A stretch of 64,000 bases of DNA, from positions 19,457,642-19,521,641 of the forward strand of contig CM119265.1 in assembly GCA_051294375.1 (NCBI GenBank). Reading direction: 5' to 3'. A model generated the notes under the pieces. That model searched no databases. It had not been told where the DNA came from and was given only the letters and a program-made list of their open reading frames with translations. Positions 23,130 through 36,734 of this stretch are shown piece by piece. Made by a program: the position numbers and the translations under genes. The stretch's first letter is position 1. Each line of letters opens with the position of its first letter. This DNA comes from Paraspadella gotoi. Its lineage: Eukaryota; Chaetognatha.

Positions 23130-25226
23130 TCCGCTTCCCTCGGCCCCAAACAAATAAGAATTAAAAAGAATTAAAAATGGTTTTAAAATTCGCTTTAAAA
23201 TTTCTTTGAGACTGAACGAATATTAAACTAAGGGGATAGAGGAGGAGAGGAGGAGAGGAGAGGAGAGAAGGGTTGAGAAAAAATAAAAGAATGTGTGCAG
23301 TTGAGAAAAGGCGAAGGACCGGAAGAAGCCGGATGAGTGAACCGAAGGAAAATCGGGTGTAACGGAGTGAAAGGTGTGAATCTTAGAGAACAAGAGGAAT
23401 TCAAAACAAAAAACAAAGGAAGGGCGTGAGAAAGTTTTAAAAAGTGAGGGACCGAAATTCAGGGGCTAAAAAAGATTTTATATTTTGATGTTGCATGGAA
23501 AACATTTTTCTGTTATTTCTCAGAAAAAATTTTTTAAAAATTCTAAGTTCCGTTCTTTTTGTCCGTACAAAATATTCCAAATATCGACAGATTTATTTTA
23601 AAATATATGTCATAAACGATTTAAGCTTAATTTTGACCTGAAAGCATTAAAAGTTGGTTTATCTATTTTTGTACGTTCATCGTTCTTTCGTTTTACAGCG
23701 GGATGGGTGAATTAGGGAGGTGCCGGGGGGGGCGGGGTGAGGGCCGTCACAATTCACGCTCCCCGTTCTAGATTCGCTCGGCACGATATGGGGAAACCAA
23801 AACTCCGTAACTAAAAAGAATCTTCGGTCAGTCAATCACAGAGACGCGAGACGCCGAGGACCTCCCCCCCTCGAACAACAGGAGCAATCGCTTCAGGAAA
23901 AAATAATATTACGAACTTTTTTTTGAAGGAGAGTCCTTTTGCGAGGCGCGGGACTAAGAATGTATACAATATGTTGGGGAGTGAAGAGGGACGAAGCAAA
24001 TTGTGATATTTTTGATAATATCGCATTAATCTAGAAAATAAGAGTGGTTCGTTTCGTTGATGGTGTTTAGAGTTCGCAGAAGGTTGGGGAACGCAGTGGG
24101 TGGGAGAGAAATGAGAGAGGCGGATAAGGCCAGAGGGAGAGCGAGGAGGGAAAGATGAGAGAGGGGGGAGTGAGGTTTTGAGGCGACAGCAGCGATGCGA
24201 GAGGGGATTGAGCCAAAGAGGGTGGAGCGGGAGGCGAGACCGTGCTTTTTTTATTTTTTCCGAGATTTATAGGGAAGTCTCCCGTAAAGCGGACGTTGCA
24301 GAAGCGATTCGGCTTTGACGATTTGGCTATTCACGACGACACGACGATTGACGACGACGACGACGACTGACGCATCTATATATGTACAGCTAGTTCCCGC
24401 TTACTTTTTTGTAATTTTTTGTTTCGAACGTACTCAAATCTACTATTCTTTCGGCAAAGTTCCTCAAACACGAAAACGGAATCGTGCCACTGGTTTTACC
24501 AAAAACTACATAAATGTGACATCGAACACTTCATTTCTATCATGAAAATTCTTGCCTACAACCAATATTAAAAGGCTAATTGTATGGAGACGGTGATAAT
24601 GGGACTACTGGCATTGTAGTTGTCCTCTATATGGTTAAAAAATTCATAAGTGAGAGAGAGGGAAGGGAGTTTCTGTCATAAAGTTATGGAGTCCAATAGA
24701 AAGAAAGAAATGCAAACGAAAGAAGAGAAAGAAAGAAAGAAAGAAGAAAGAAAGAAAGAAGGGAAAGAATAAGAAAAGAAAGACAGAAAGACTAATAACA
24801 CACACAAACAAACGCTCTAACAGAGTGCCAACAAGACCACACGCAACTGACAAGGGAAAAGGGAAAAGAAACGACAATCCACAGTGGACATCGCACAGCA
24901 GAAAAAATACTACATAACACAAAGAGAGGATAAAAGCAAGCGGAAAGAAAAGAAAAAAGAGATTATTGACAAAGGTTCCAAAAATAAAACTTATGGGAAA
25001 ATCCGGCTAAAAGACAAGAGGCATTGCCTTTCGAGGGAAATAATGAAATAATAAATTATTTGCGCAAAAAAACGAGAGATAAACGAATGAAAGAGAAAAA
25101 AAAGTGGAAAGGGAAAGAAAAAGAGTAAAATATGGAAAGGAATAAAAGGAAGAAAGGAATTAAAGAGAGTACAGAAAAAGAAAAAGAAAGAAACATAAGA
25201 AAGAAAGAAGAAAGAAAGAACAAGAA

Positions 25227-25275
<49 letters not shown>

Positions 25276-26570
25276 TCAAAGAAGAAAGAAAAAGAGTGGA
25301 ATTCCGCCTTTGGAAGATGGAGGGCGTCAAAGGGCCTAGGTCGGAGGAGGCGATCCATTCACCGCCATGAATAAAATCATCGGAACCCAGATACGGAACA
25401 AAGAGCGAAAATCGGAGGGGAGAAAACCGACGAAAACAAAAAAAAACCAGGTGAAAAGGCAAACAACCGTGAAAAGATTACGATGGGAAAGCTTGAAGAA
25501 GGAAGAAAGCTAAAAAGGCAAGTGCAATGCGAGAGACAATAATCAAACGAAGCTTTATATAAGCATTTTTTAACGGTAATCCTTAAAATTATAAATTAAA
25601 AAAATTGCAGATTATGAGTTAAAATTAAACCAAATGTAGTCGATAATGATTTACGCGATCGACGACAAGTAAGCGTCACCGATTCTCCCTTATTTGGCTC
25701 GACCGTTTCCTTTCCTCCACTCGAGCTAGGTCTCTTTCCTTTTCCTCCGATTCAATTCGACGGTTTATATTCCCCGAAAACTGTTTCAAAACGCCTTCGC
25801 TTCCTCTCTCCCTCCCCCCCAAAAGGATTCTTCTCGTTTTAATGTTGTCGCCGGAAGAAGCGGTACAAAGCGTGACCGCGTTTGGCGGTCGGTGTCTCCC
25901 CCTGTCGGCCAGTATCGTCGATACTCGACGTCGTTGCGTTCCTCGTCTTCGGTTTTTCTCCCCCGAGTATCTTTGACATTCATGCTTCGATCATTGACGA
26001 TTCATGGGTTCGGGTTCATGACGTTCATGGAACTCGAAACCAACATGGCTTTGTCGCGGAGATTTATTATGCGGAGAAAAAGAAAAGAGGACAGAGAGAC
26101 TCGGATTGTTATATTTTCCCGAATAGGGGTAAAAAAAAGCACGCGGACTGTAGAGGTTTTTCCTTTACTGGTTTCGTTTGTTATAGGGCTCGTCCCCAAA
26201 TACGCCTTGGGGTGGCAAGTCACCAGTGTTCCGAAATACATACAATAATAATAATATTAATTGATAATAATAGATGAATAATAATAATAATAATAATATA
26301 ATAATAATAATAATATTAATAGATACGTATAAATAGAAATAAATAGAAATAATAGAACCTTTGACGGCGGTCGCTTTTTAAACCCACGGGTCTTCAAGAG
26401 TCAGCAGCGCTTTGTATTCATCAAGTGACTCGGCGCTCGGCCAACGCTACTTATTTGAGAATCTTGTGCGAAACAAACAAAACAAAATACCAAAAAACAA
26501 CAATTAAGGCATTAGAAAATATTTGCTGACGATTGCATAAAAAATAAAAAAACACCCTAAAGAGAGGGTT
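23130..26570. other. No gene recognised
   Basis: Purine-rich, low-complexity DNA: G-rich runs near 23,720-23,745 and 24,060-24,240, a (GAC)n tract at 24,340-24,370, GAAA-rich tracts at 24,715-24,790 and 25,195-25,275, and an AAT-rich tract at 26,240-26,350. Plus-strand frames at 25,880-26,280 contain VHDVHGTRNQHGFVAEIYYA but no splice context or family match that I can defend. Confidence 0.4.
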
Positions 26571-26573
26571 ATT

Positions 26574-26660
26574 GGCAGCGGTGGGATTCGAACACCCACG
26601 CCTCAGGCGGGACTGGTGCTTAAACCAGGCGCCTTAGAACGCGCTCGTGGCCACGCTACC
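26574..26660 (-). tRNA. tRNA-Leu(AAG)-like gene, possibly a pseudogene or carrying sequence errors
   Basis: The minus strand begins GGTAGCGTGGCC and ends CCCACCGCTGCC with discriminator A, matching the seven acceptor-stem pairs (GGTAGCG with CGCTGCC) of eukaryotic leucine tRNA. It has the long variable arm typical of class II tRNAs and a T-arm GTGGG/CCCAC around TTCGAAT. Compared with the usual 82-nt form there are extra bases in the D arm and T loop, and the anticodon arm CTGGT-TTAAGC-ACCAG has a six-base loop in place of TTAAGGC; AAG is still readable. A small hairpin and a T-run about 20 nt downstream could end Pol III transcription. Confidence 0.62.
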
Positions 26661-28188
26661 TTCACGGGTTTCATCAGCTTCACGAACTAAAATCTGCTAT
26701 CCAAAATCTAGAGATTTATTCGAGAAAACCGTTTTAGACAAAACAATCCCGCTCGTTTTGAAAATAATTTACAACGTCAACACACTATTTACGACGTTTA
26801 GTGTTCATTCAAGGACTCTTTTTAAAATCGTATCCTTGCATACCCATATAACTTTTTCGGAGACGGTGAGGTTCGGGAACGGCTTCCCGGTCGGCTTTAC
26901 ACATTTTTCGAAGACCCCACGAAAAATTCCCCCTTCTCACGGCCATCGACGGATGCCATTATCCCTCCCGGAGACTTCCTCGGGAGCGGAAAGAGACGAA
27001 TTTGCGAATTCACCTGTCGAGAGGCTTGATGGCTTAGTTTTTTCTTGGGGCGGCGAGGGGGGGGGAGTTGTGACTTTGACCGTTTGGGACAACGAGGGGA
27101 CAAGGTCCGAGGTGTGTGGTCCTGGGAGAAAGAGGAATGCACGAATGTGATGCAATCTATGTGATAGAGATATTATCTTTTCCTCATTATCGGTTTGAGG
27201 CTGTCAAAAAGTCTCAATCGATCTACTTCATATATTCAATCAAAATCTATTTTTTTATTAAAATAACCGAATTCTAACCGTCAAAGGTACGAGACCACTT
27301 ACAGCGAACGTTCGAACGAGACTGACTGACGAAGTTGACTGCGATTAAAATTGAGACAAGGAGACTGACGCGGATCATCGCTTTAACAACCTGCATGCAT
27401 ATTACGAGAAACATGATCGAAATAAAGAAACAACAGTGACTGAGGAGGGGAGGACTAGTTCGGTCGATGTCGTCCACGAGGAAACTGACGGGACGATTTC
27501 GTCCCTGATTTTCGTGCTCATCGTCTCTGTTCCCTTCGGCTTTTGACGACCAACGACGACGGACGACGACAACGACGTCGAGGATACGAACGACGCTTCC
27601 TGGATCGCAAATCTCCTTACTTTACGATCCTTTTTCATCATCTTTCCGCAAAGTCTACAATTTAGACTCTCCGAAAGCGCGACCTAACAGTGTAAGAAGG
27701 CGGTCTCTCACTCTACCTACATTCCCCACTCCTCTTCGCTCACCCCTTCTATATATTCTAACATCTCCTCCACCCCCAAGAATCGTTTCTGCTCTTTCAA
27801 AACACACACAACACAGCTCCGTGTCAAGTTCACCTAAGTTTACTAGGAATTTTTTGCTAACATAAACGCGCCATTGCCGGTCACAGTTAAATAACCGTAT
27901 CGACTGCGTATATTGCACTCGGCAACTATTTCTATTCTCCAGACACCACCTCTACAAATACACTTTACTCTCCACCAATCAAACAATTTCCCCCAACCCG
28001 CCACCTTCCACTTCCCCCGCCATTTCCATATTTCCACTCGCGCAGATTATTATCACGCTACTCAAGAAGATTTTTTTTATTGCGCCTCGGTTCACGCAGT
28101 CACCGACTCTCTTCTATTTCCACTGTCTCACTCGCTCTCTCTACAACAATTTTTTTCTCCTTAGCTGTTTCTCGGCTGACTCTCTTCG

Positions 28189-28239
<51 letters not shown>

Positions 28240-29766
28240 TCTCTGCTCTCTCTCTCTCTCTCTCTCTCTCTTCTTCGCGGACGAATTTATTCTTCTGCGT
28301 TTCTCAAAGGCCGACGACGGTCCGGAGGGAGTCATATAAAAAGGACTGGGCGGACGGACATTAAAGCCGCGGCAAAACTGGGTCACAGTCTGCGAGAGAG
28401 CGGAGAGAGAGAGAGAGAGAGAGATGGAGAGAGAGAGAGAGAGAGAGAAGAGAGATGAGAGAGAGAGAGAGACTACAGAGAGGAGATGAGAGAGAGCTGA
28501 GAACCAAGAGCCCAGTCAATGGCCTCGAAATATTTCCTAAGAACTTGTCAGTCGATGTTTGATTGTGGCACATCGACGACGATGACGAAGACGACGACCG
28601 ACGACATGACGTCGAAGGTCTGAAACTTTCGGCTTCCAACTTCATAAACTAGGAAAGCAGAATGCATCTTTGGATTAAGGTCACGTAGATCCTGACATTT
28701 TAGCAACTTTTGATGAAGCCGACTCACGAGAATCACATGTATCGCGACAACAACAACAAACAACAACGTGAAGATCAAACAACGGCCCCCCAACGAGTTT
28801 GTTCCCACGTCGATTGATGATAATATTGATGATGACGACTATGATGACGATAATGATGATATCATGTGACGATTGATGATGACGACGACGACGACAATTT
28901 CGAAAATAACGAAGACGATGACTCGGAGGGGGGAACGATATCACGACGACAATTTTCGTCGGATGACGATTGACCGAGACGAAAACACGTGTGAGACGAA
29001 ACAATTTTTTTGTTCGCCATGGGTCTGTTCCGGTTTGCCCCTTTGCTGCCTCTGGTCTCTCACAGACTCGCAAAAACAGTATTCATAGGAGAGGTTGACA
29101 CGGCAATATGACAAGAAGACAGAAGGAGAAGAGAAGGAAAGAGAAGAGAAAGGAAAAGAGAAGAGAGGACAAGGAGAGGAAAGGGACAAGAATAGATAAA
29201 AATGTTGAAGACAAGGGCAGGAAAGGACAATAAGGGACAAAATAATAAAAGATAAGCGGCAGGGGAGGACAGGGAGAGGACCAGAAGTAGTGAGAAGAAA
29301 AAATAATAAAAAAAAAAAGGATCAAAACAATTAAAATATTGGAATAAAAACGCTTTATTTTGTATTTTTGGTTGTTGGAATCCAATTACAGGCTAAATTT
29401 ACGACCTTATATCCAGAAGATACAAAGAGAAGAGAGAGATTTTGGATTTTATTTGACTTTATTCTGCTCATAATGTTAATAAAACACATTTACAATCACA
29501 GGATCGTAAGAGTGCCGTACATGGATATTATGTACATTACAATTATGAAAAAATATAAATAACAATTTAAAAATTTCATTTAAATAAATAAAGAGGAAAT
29601 GGTAAATTAAAAAGATAAATTTTATATACAGATCATCTTAAGTTTATGATGGAACCTTTTCCATTTTTACATCCATACATTTTCAATGTTACAATTATTT
29701 TTCAATATTTTTGAAGTACTCTTTTAGAATAATTTCTCTGAATTCGATTTATCGAGATATGAGAGG

Positions 29767-29797
<31 letters not shown>

Positions 29798-30039
29798 GTG
29801 AGAAGATTTGAGAAAGGAGAGAGAGAAGACAGAGACGAGAAGAGAAGAGAGAGAGAGAGAGAAAGAGGGAGAGAAGAGAGAGAGAGAATCGCTTACACTA
29901 GTTTTCTCCCCGGATCGTGTTTGAAGATTGGTGTTATTTGATGGTCCGGACTTAACTCTCCATTGGCTGAACTAAACCCGTATCACATGGCACCGTTAGA
30001 CACACCGTCCTTTTTACCCTTTTCTCGAATTTAATTTTT
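26661..30039. other. No gene recognised
   Basis: Holds a (CT)n tract (28,185-28,272) and a (GA)n tract (28,394-28,494) facing each other, GAC/GAT-rich stretches (27,540-27,580, 28,560-28,610, 28,815-28,930), purine-rich DNA (29,110-29,310) and a GA tract at 29,770-29,890. The plus-strand frame at 26,950-27,150 (ending RLDGLVFSWGGEGGGVVTLT and VWDNEGTRSEVCGPGRK) looks protein-like, but I could not tie it to a family or to splice sites. Confidence 0.4.
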
Positions 30040-31200
30040 TTTCCGAAAAATATGAGAAAGTAAATTTAAAATAGATTAACATTCATGTTACCAACGAAAG
30101 TTTTTCTTCTATTTTTTTATATCCTGCTTTACATATTTGTTTGAGGTCAGTGCAAATTTTGGCTTCCGCTGTGTACAATTTTACATAACATAAAACTGTT
30201 ATAATTAATTTTTAAATGCCCAATTAATTTCGTCAAAATAGCCATTTTTTAAAATATTATTATAGTATGTACACGTTAGTTACCACGGCTACTTCTATTC
30301 CGAATTCTAATTATAATTCTAATTCAAATTCTGTACTTAATCTTCTTGAATTATGTTACATTTTGCTTCATAAAGAAAAAGAAAAAACCACTACACATCG
30401 TCATTTAGAAGTTACATTCCGACTCGAATATAAAATTTAGTCAAAAACTCCAACCGAAGATCCTTTGCGATGCAAACAAATTTTCTCCGGCCTCCGATAG
30501 GAGGTCTCGCCTTTTCCCAGCAACGCGCAGCTACCGGAATATGCAATAAGATGTTCGGCACCGTTATATGTTCTCTCCTTGCCGTAGGCGCCTACGAAGA
30601 CGAGGACGCGGAGGTAAAATGAACGACCTGCACGAAAGAAAATCTAAGGAAAGAGGCCTGCCTGACCAGCGGCCTTGCGCAGGCAAGCGGCAGGCAATTA
30701 GAGAGGCTGCAGTTGAGGAAGAAAGGAGGGCTGATGAAAATGGGGGAGGAAGGGTTAAGTAAGAGGAAGGGGAAAGAGGAGAGAGAGAGAAAGAGAGAGA
30801 AGAGAGAGACGAGGAGAGAGAGACGAAGAGATAGAGAGAGAGAGAGAGAGAGGAGAGAGAGGACTCCCCTCCTGAAAACAAAAGCCCAAGGGAATAAAAC
30901 TGCAGCAAGCTAGAGGCCATAAACTTCCGGCACCCGAGCGCAGTTGGCGATTGCCGCATTGGTCAAGGCTAGAGGGCAAAGGGTGACGCCATCGATCCTC
31001 CTCGGTTTTATAATTGAATGAAAGAAAAAGAAGAGAAAAAAAAACAAAGACACAAAAGAAAGAAAAAATTTCAAGTCGGTTGCGAAAAAAGAAAAAAATA
31101 TCTTTAGTTTACTGTCTTCCTTGTTTACTTCAAGAGGCAATTCCCCGGAAAAAGCGACGGACGAAACAATTTTATGACTGCTAATGAGCACATTCTCTCG

Positions 31201-31246
<46 letters not shown>

Positions 31247-32029
31247 TCTCTCTCTCCTCTCCTCATTCGCTCTCTCTCTCTCTCTCTCTTCTCTCTCTTC
31301 GCAAAAAGGGGCGTCTAGAGTGAGTTCCCCCTGCGGATCAGAGGTCCCCGAATGAGGCTGAGTAAACGTTGTTTCGTGAAGGAAAATAGAGTCTAAACCA
31401 AAGACAGTGACTCTTCAGTCTTCACCTCACGTTTCACTTTTTTGTTTACGAGTCTCAGGTTTTATGAAATGCGAAATAATTAGAGCCTAAAAATTCATGT
31501 GAAAAAACGCAACGACTGGGAGCATGGTTGTTTTTTTAGGCGATAATTTTTGCTTAATTTAATTAACAAAAATAAATTAGTTTAAAAACCTAATTAAGGT
31601 AAGACTAGCGAAATGAAAGACGACGAAAAGAGAGCGTGCTAACACAATGTCTGCCATTTGATTGTGGTCTGTCGCACCAGATGGACTCTGAAATTTCTGA
31701 ATTGAAAAAAACAACAATTTCCCTCTACATTGAGGATTAATATTGATTTTTCGAGTGATAGACCATATGAGAGTTTTGTGGCGACTTCATGTTAACTGAA
31801 ATTTGTTAAATATTCTTGCGTTACTTTATATTTGACGAAATTCAATACTATAACGAATAATCTCAACTGTAGAAGATCTTCCATATCTTCCCAGGTTTTG
31901 CTAATAATATGCGCACCGTCGTCCATTGTCCTCGCTCGCAGAGGAGAAATCTCGACTCCATCAATTCGCGTTCTAACTTTTCTCCCACTTCATTAATCGT
32001 CTCTATGACGTCGCTTTCGTTGCTTCATA

Positions 32030-32519
32030 TCCGGCGCGGAAATCGACTCCGCCGACGACGCCGTGTGCCGAGTCGCCGACCTCCTTCGCGAGTCTGTCGT
32101 CGTCGGATGACGCGCTATCAGTCCGCCATCCGCCCAGTTCTGCGTCTCCCGTCGACGGCGCCAGTTTCGCTCGGCGTCTCACAGGCGCTTTCGCTCGGCA
32201 GCGCCGACTGAAACGGCGGCCGACGGCGGCGTCGGGGCCGCCCGGATGGTCTCCGGATGGCGCGTGGGGAAATGCGAAACCGAAGGGCGGAAAACGAGAC
32301 GCGTGCCGAACCGAGGAAAGACAGGGAGACGACAAAGAGGACGAGACGACCCCGGCCGATGAGACGGCGACTAAAGGGCGACGTTTGACGTCGAGAACAA
32401 TGCATCCTCCGCAGCCGCCACAACAGCCGGAAATAATGCCTCAACACACGAACCCTCGCACAACAGCCACTTACAGCGTCCTCGTCCTCCGACGGAGAGG
32501 ACAGAAAAAAACAGACTGA
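32030..32519 (+). CDS. Candidate coding block in CpG-rich part of block E, unknown product
   Basis: Plus-strand frames here read as protein: EIDSADDAVCRVADLLRESV near 32,038, then an open frame to the TGA at 32,517. The corresponding part of the second copy (40,940-41,510) has indels. Comparing the two suggests a continuous acidic, then Asn/Ala/Thr-rich product (ETTPADETA; NNASSAAATTAGNNASTHEP) with a possible donor near 32,470 (CAGC|GTCCTC). No domain is recognised. The frame shifts within each copy mean limits and exact protein cannot be given. Confidence 0.35.
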
Positions 32520-33069
32520 GGCGATGCTCAGTCTGAGGCGGAGAGGGCAAGGATTTAAGACGAAAAGGTTGAGGCATGTGAGGGTGGGGGTGGGTGAGCG
32601 GATGGAGGAAGAAGAAAGGAGGGAAAAGATTGAAACATACGAAGAAAGGGAAGGAGATGAGAAAATAAGAAAAATAAAGGAAGGGTATAAGAGCGAAAAG
32701 GGGAGATCGACGAGGAAAAAGAAAATTACACGGGAGAAAGAGGAAAGCAAAGATTGATAGACGTTTATAGAAAATTTATAATTAAGGAACCGAAAAGAAC
32801 TTTTTAAAAAAAGGTACGAAGGAATAATATGCAAATAAAAATTATATACCAAACACAGTATTTTTCCGAGAGAAGCAACGATCGTTTTCCGCTTGGAGTG
32901 ACGCCGACGAATCGTCATTTGACCGGATTCGTGGCGAGTGGCGTCATCATGTGACGCGGGCGCGATGACTTGCGAAACTGGACTCCTTAACTTAACGAAT
33001 CCGTACTCCCGCGCCGAGGACTACGCCAATGTTACGTCAATTCTTCTAAATCGGCCTAACGACGCCGCA

Positions 33070-33510
33070 ACGACACGCATGACATTCGACGACGACGACG
33101 ACGACGACGACGGACGGACGACGACGACGACGACACGACACGACGACGACGACGACCGACAAGGAAAACATCGAAATCGGACGTGAACAATGCGACCGAA
33201 GCGAGAACTAGAAATCCGGAACCGATCTATTATCTTTTCGCCGGAATGTGATTCCACGACGCGGCGTTCGCCGAGCCACGAAACCGCGCGTCATTTCCGC
33301 AGCAGAAAACAAAAGATCAGGGAACGAAGGCGGCGGTGGCGGCGAGCGGTCGGTGGCGGCGACGGCCGGGCGGCGGCGGAGGCGGCTCGGCGGCCCGTCG
33401 CGGCGGCGGCGGCGGCGGTGGCCGGTGGCGGTGGCGACGTCGATCTCGAATCCGTTGTCTCCGTCCGCTTCCCCCGTTTGGATTTGACGATGATGAAGGA
33501 GAGAACACGA
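33070..33510. repeat. (GAC)n and GGC-rich, CpG-dense tract
   Basis: Runs of GAC around 33,085-33,165 and GGC/GGT-rich sequence around 33,325-33,435. Just before it, both copies of block E read NPYSRAEDYANVTS on the plus strand, which may be chance or part of an exon. Confidence 0.7.
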
Positions 33511-34059
33511 CGCGACGACGACCACAACGACGTCTATTTCGTCAACTTCTCTCTTTCTACAGTCAACGTTTCCTACGTTTAAACGAATTCTCGATCAACT
33601 TTAAAGCCGACGTCACCTTTATCACTTAACGCCCGCCCCACCCCCACCCCGCCCCCGCTCCTACCTCCCGCCTCTTCTTCGAACTCCATCCCCCTTCCCT
33701 AGCACAGTCACCCCTTCGACCCACCTCTCCCTCAGTCGCCCTCCTCGCCCCCACGGCGACGGATCCTCCTTCGCTCGTCTACTCTTCGCACATCAAATTG
33801 ACGCCGCGCGACCTCTTATTCCGGTCATCGAACTACGTCTCTGGCCGCTCGCAGTCGACGCCCTCTTATCCGGCCATAGGCGCCTCGGTCGAAGCTGGGA
33901 AACGACGTCGCGCGACGACGATGACTTCTAACGAAGACGATGACGACGAAATAAAGCGGAATAACGAAAAAAAAATTAAATTTTTAACGACGATCACCAA
34001 CATCTGCACAGCGACGGAGCGCGCGGCTGAGCGACGGAGGAGGTGGCTTCACTGCGATG

Positions 34060-34477
34060 ATGGCTGGGCTGCCAGCGCGGTCCTGGATCCGTCCTCGACT
34101 CTTTTGTCGGTGGTTGGATGCGCGAAGGCGACGCCGGAGATCAAGTCGCTGGACCGTCCCAATCGGCTCTCTCGATCGCCGACAATTCCTGGCGCCACTC
34201 GCCCATCTGCCAAATCCCGCCAGCGTCCCGACGAGACCACGCATACTTCTCGCCGTCAAGGAAGCCATCCGGCGACCGATTTCAGCGCCACTTTCGGTTT
34301 GAAGAGACGCTTGCGCACGTGCTTGGACGGCGTGTCGGCAGGCTTTGACCGAAGCAAAGGGTCCGGGGGGCGAGGACGCCCGTCTTCAGACGAAGCGAAG
34401 TTCCGTCGAGAGAGCTGAAGGATCCGGAGAGAGCTCGAGGGGTGCGGACTCGCGGGACCGGTCCTTGCTCATCTCGA
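34060..34477 (-). CDS. Candidate first coding exon in block E, minus strand, unknown product
   Basis: Two copies (here and 42,965-43,389) share ATG AGC AAG GAC at the start; the inverted copy at 63,700-64,000 has one inserted base there. The best-supported frame gives a Ser-rich N-terminus (MSKDRSRSPHPS, SSGSFSSLDG) followed by LKTGVLAPGPFASVKAADNA. Further on, other frames look equally coding (KRLFKPKVALKSVAGW; DGEKYAWLVGSWRDWQMGEW), so indels break the true frame in every copy. I do not recognise the protein. Ends are approximate. Confidence 0.35.
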
Positions 34478-35187
34478 ATTTGCAGGATTAGTCATTTTGC
34501 CATCTGGCATTGGTCGTCGCACACTTGATCCATACTTGATTTCAAACATCTAGTTGTCATCGTGTGTTGTAAGATTATTCAGAGGAGAATTTAAGATTGT
34601 TCGAATCAAAGTTATATAGTATAATATTTATATATATGCATATATATATATTATATAATATTTGGAAGTTATATTTAATCGCTCATTTGTAGTAGACGGT
34701 CGATAGTCGCCCACTTCTCATATGCACAGTAACTATTAAATGTCAGAGAGACGTGTGGTGCTATTGACTATTTTTTGAATGTAGTTCGTAGCAAAATCTT
34801 AGTAACTATTTTCGTTTCGGATTGCTTTCACAATATGTTTCGCTTGATTTTGTTGTATTGTAAGTGATGAATTCTTAAAATTTTTTTTAACGAGAAAATT
34901 GAGTCGATGATTTCACGTATTCTTGACCATACCCGCCAAGAGAATATATTCTTGCTTGTCTAAAGTAAACTTTGATATTATTTTTTCGTTTTTAGATTCA
35001 CATACATAAAAACATTACATATCCGGTTTATGGCTTCAGCCTGGTTCTTCCTAAAAACCAAGCCCGCAGCGACGCGTTTCTAATTTCTTCCTCAAAACAG
35101 GTTTCACAGTGAAGCTTCTGAACGAGAGAAGAGAGAGAGAGAAGAGAGGAGAAGAGAGAGAAGACGAGAGAGAGGAGTAGAAAGAGA

Positions 35188-35228
<41 letters not shown>

Positions 35229-36734
35229 TCTGTCGCGCTTTGTGTCGGCCATCACAAAAAACCTCCAGTTCTGAGAGAGATCTGTTTGGGAGTAAATGCA
35301 GGAGGAGAGGAAGAGAGGGAGCGAGGATGTGTTTTCCCAGAAGTCCCGACCTCCTCAAAACACAGAGAACCCGCGCCTCTCTCCGATCAACTCGCGAGCA
35401 AAAGAAATCTTCACCTCCCCAACGATTTCACGGATTTCAAACTCATCCTACTCCCTTCCCACCTTTTTGCACCGACCTTTCAGCAAAAAACTCCACTCCT
35501 AACTTTCCGAACCGTTTCGTTTGTCGGCGCAGAGAAAAAAATGTTCTGTCTACCTTTCTCAATTTTTTTTTTTGTTGCCCTTTATTTTTCAAGAAAAAAA
35601 AAATAATAAAAAAGAAAAAAAGAGAGGAAACAATCAAGGAGAAAGATAGAAGAAAGATCGAAACCCCAAAAAAGAAGCCGAAAGGACCAAAAATTAAAAA
35701 AAAAAAAACAGAAAAAAAAAGTTAGGAAACTTAAAGCAAAAAAAGAAAAAAAGAAAAGAAAGAAGAAGGAATCCATTTTCTCCAAGTGACTCGTTCGTCG
35801 GAGAAGGAGAGAGAAAGGGTCGGAAGAAAAATAAGAGGAGGAACGAGGAAGAATAAAAAAAACAAAAACAAAAGACAAGAGACAGAGAAGAAGGAAGGAA
35901 GAAGAAAGAAGATGAAGGAGACGGGGAGAGACTCTTTTGCTTAAAATCGATGAAGACGAAAACAATTTTTCTCCGGAGCGCGAGGAGACGGAGGAGGAAC
36001 AGGAAACGGGGGAGGAGAAGGGAGGAAGAGAGGAAGAGACGAGACGAGCGAATCGGGAGGTGGAGGAATTGGAGGAAGGACGAGTCCGCACCGAGGTCGA
36101 GAAGAGGGAGGAGAGATGGAGGGAGGGAGAGAGGGAGAGAAGGAGGGAAGGAAGGAGGAAGAGAGGAATCTACCGACGACTTCGGAACGTCCACTCACCC
36201 GCCGGAGCCGGAGCAGGAGTCGGTGGCAGAGTGAAGGGGAAAGGGGAAGAAAGGGGGAGGAAAGGTGGAGAGGGGAGGAAGGGATGGGGCCAAACGGGAG
36301 GAATGAGGGAAAGGTAGGATCGTAGACCGGGAAAGGAAACCAAGAAGGTGATAGTCAAAACCAAAACAATCTGTTGGTGACGGAAAAGTAGCGGTAATCG
36401 TTGGACCAAAAAGGGAAAGCGAGAACGATTTAAAACAAAACAAAAACAAACAAAAGGTAAAGGAAAACAACCCGAAATAAAAGAAGAGCAAAGTTGATCT
36501 AAGGGAAAACAGTGAAAGCTCGAGACACGGCGATGGCAAAGAGCAAAAAACAGCCAAACTTCGGGGAAAAACCTGGCTGGACGAGTAACGGTAGAGAGAG
36601 AGGGAGAGAGAGGCATCGAGAGAGAGAGAGAGCGAGAGAGCTGAGAGGAGAGACGATGAGACAGAGAGAGACGAGAGAGAGAGAGAGAGAAGAGGATTCG
36701 ACCTCCTGAGTTCGCATTGTACGAAAGATTAGAC

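Noticed and set aside
32118-32918. 266-codon minus-strand open frame
   Set aside because: The first half is low-complexity Phe/Ser/Leu and the second half is Arg-rich antisense of a more protein-like plus-strand frame; not kept in the second copy.
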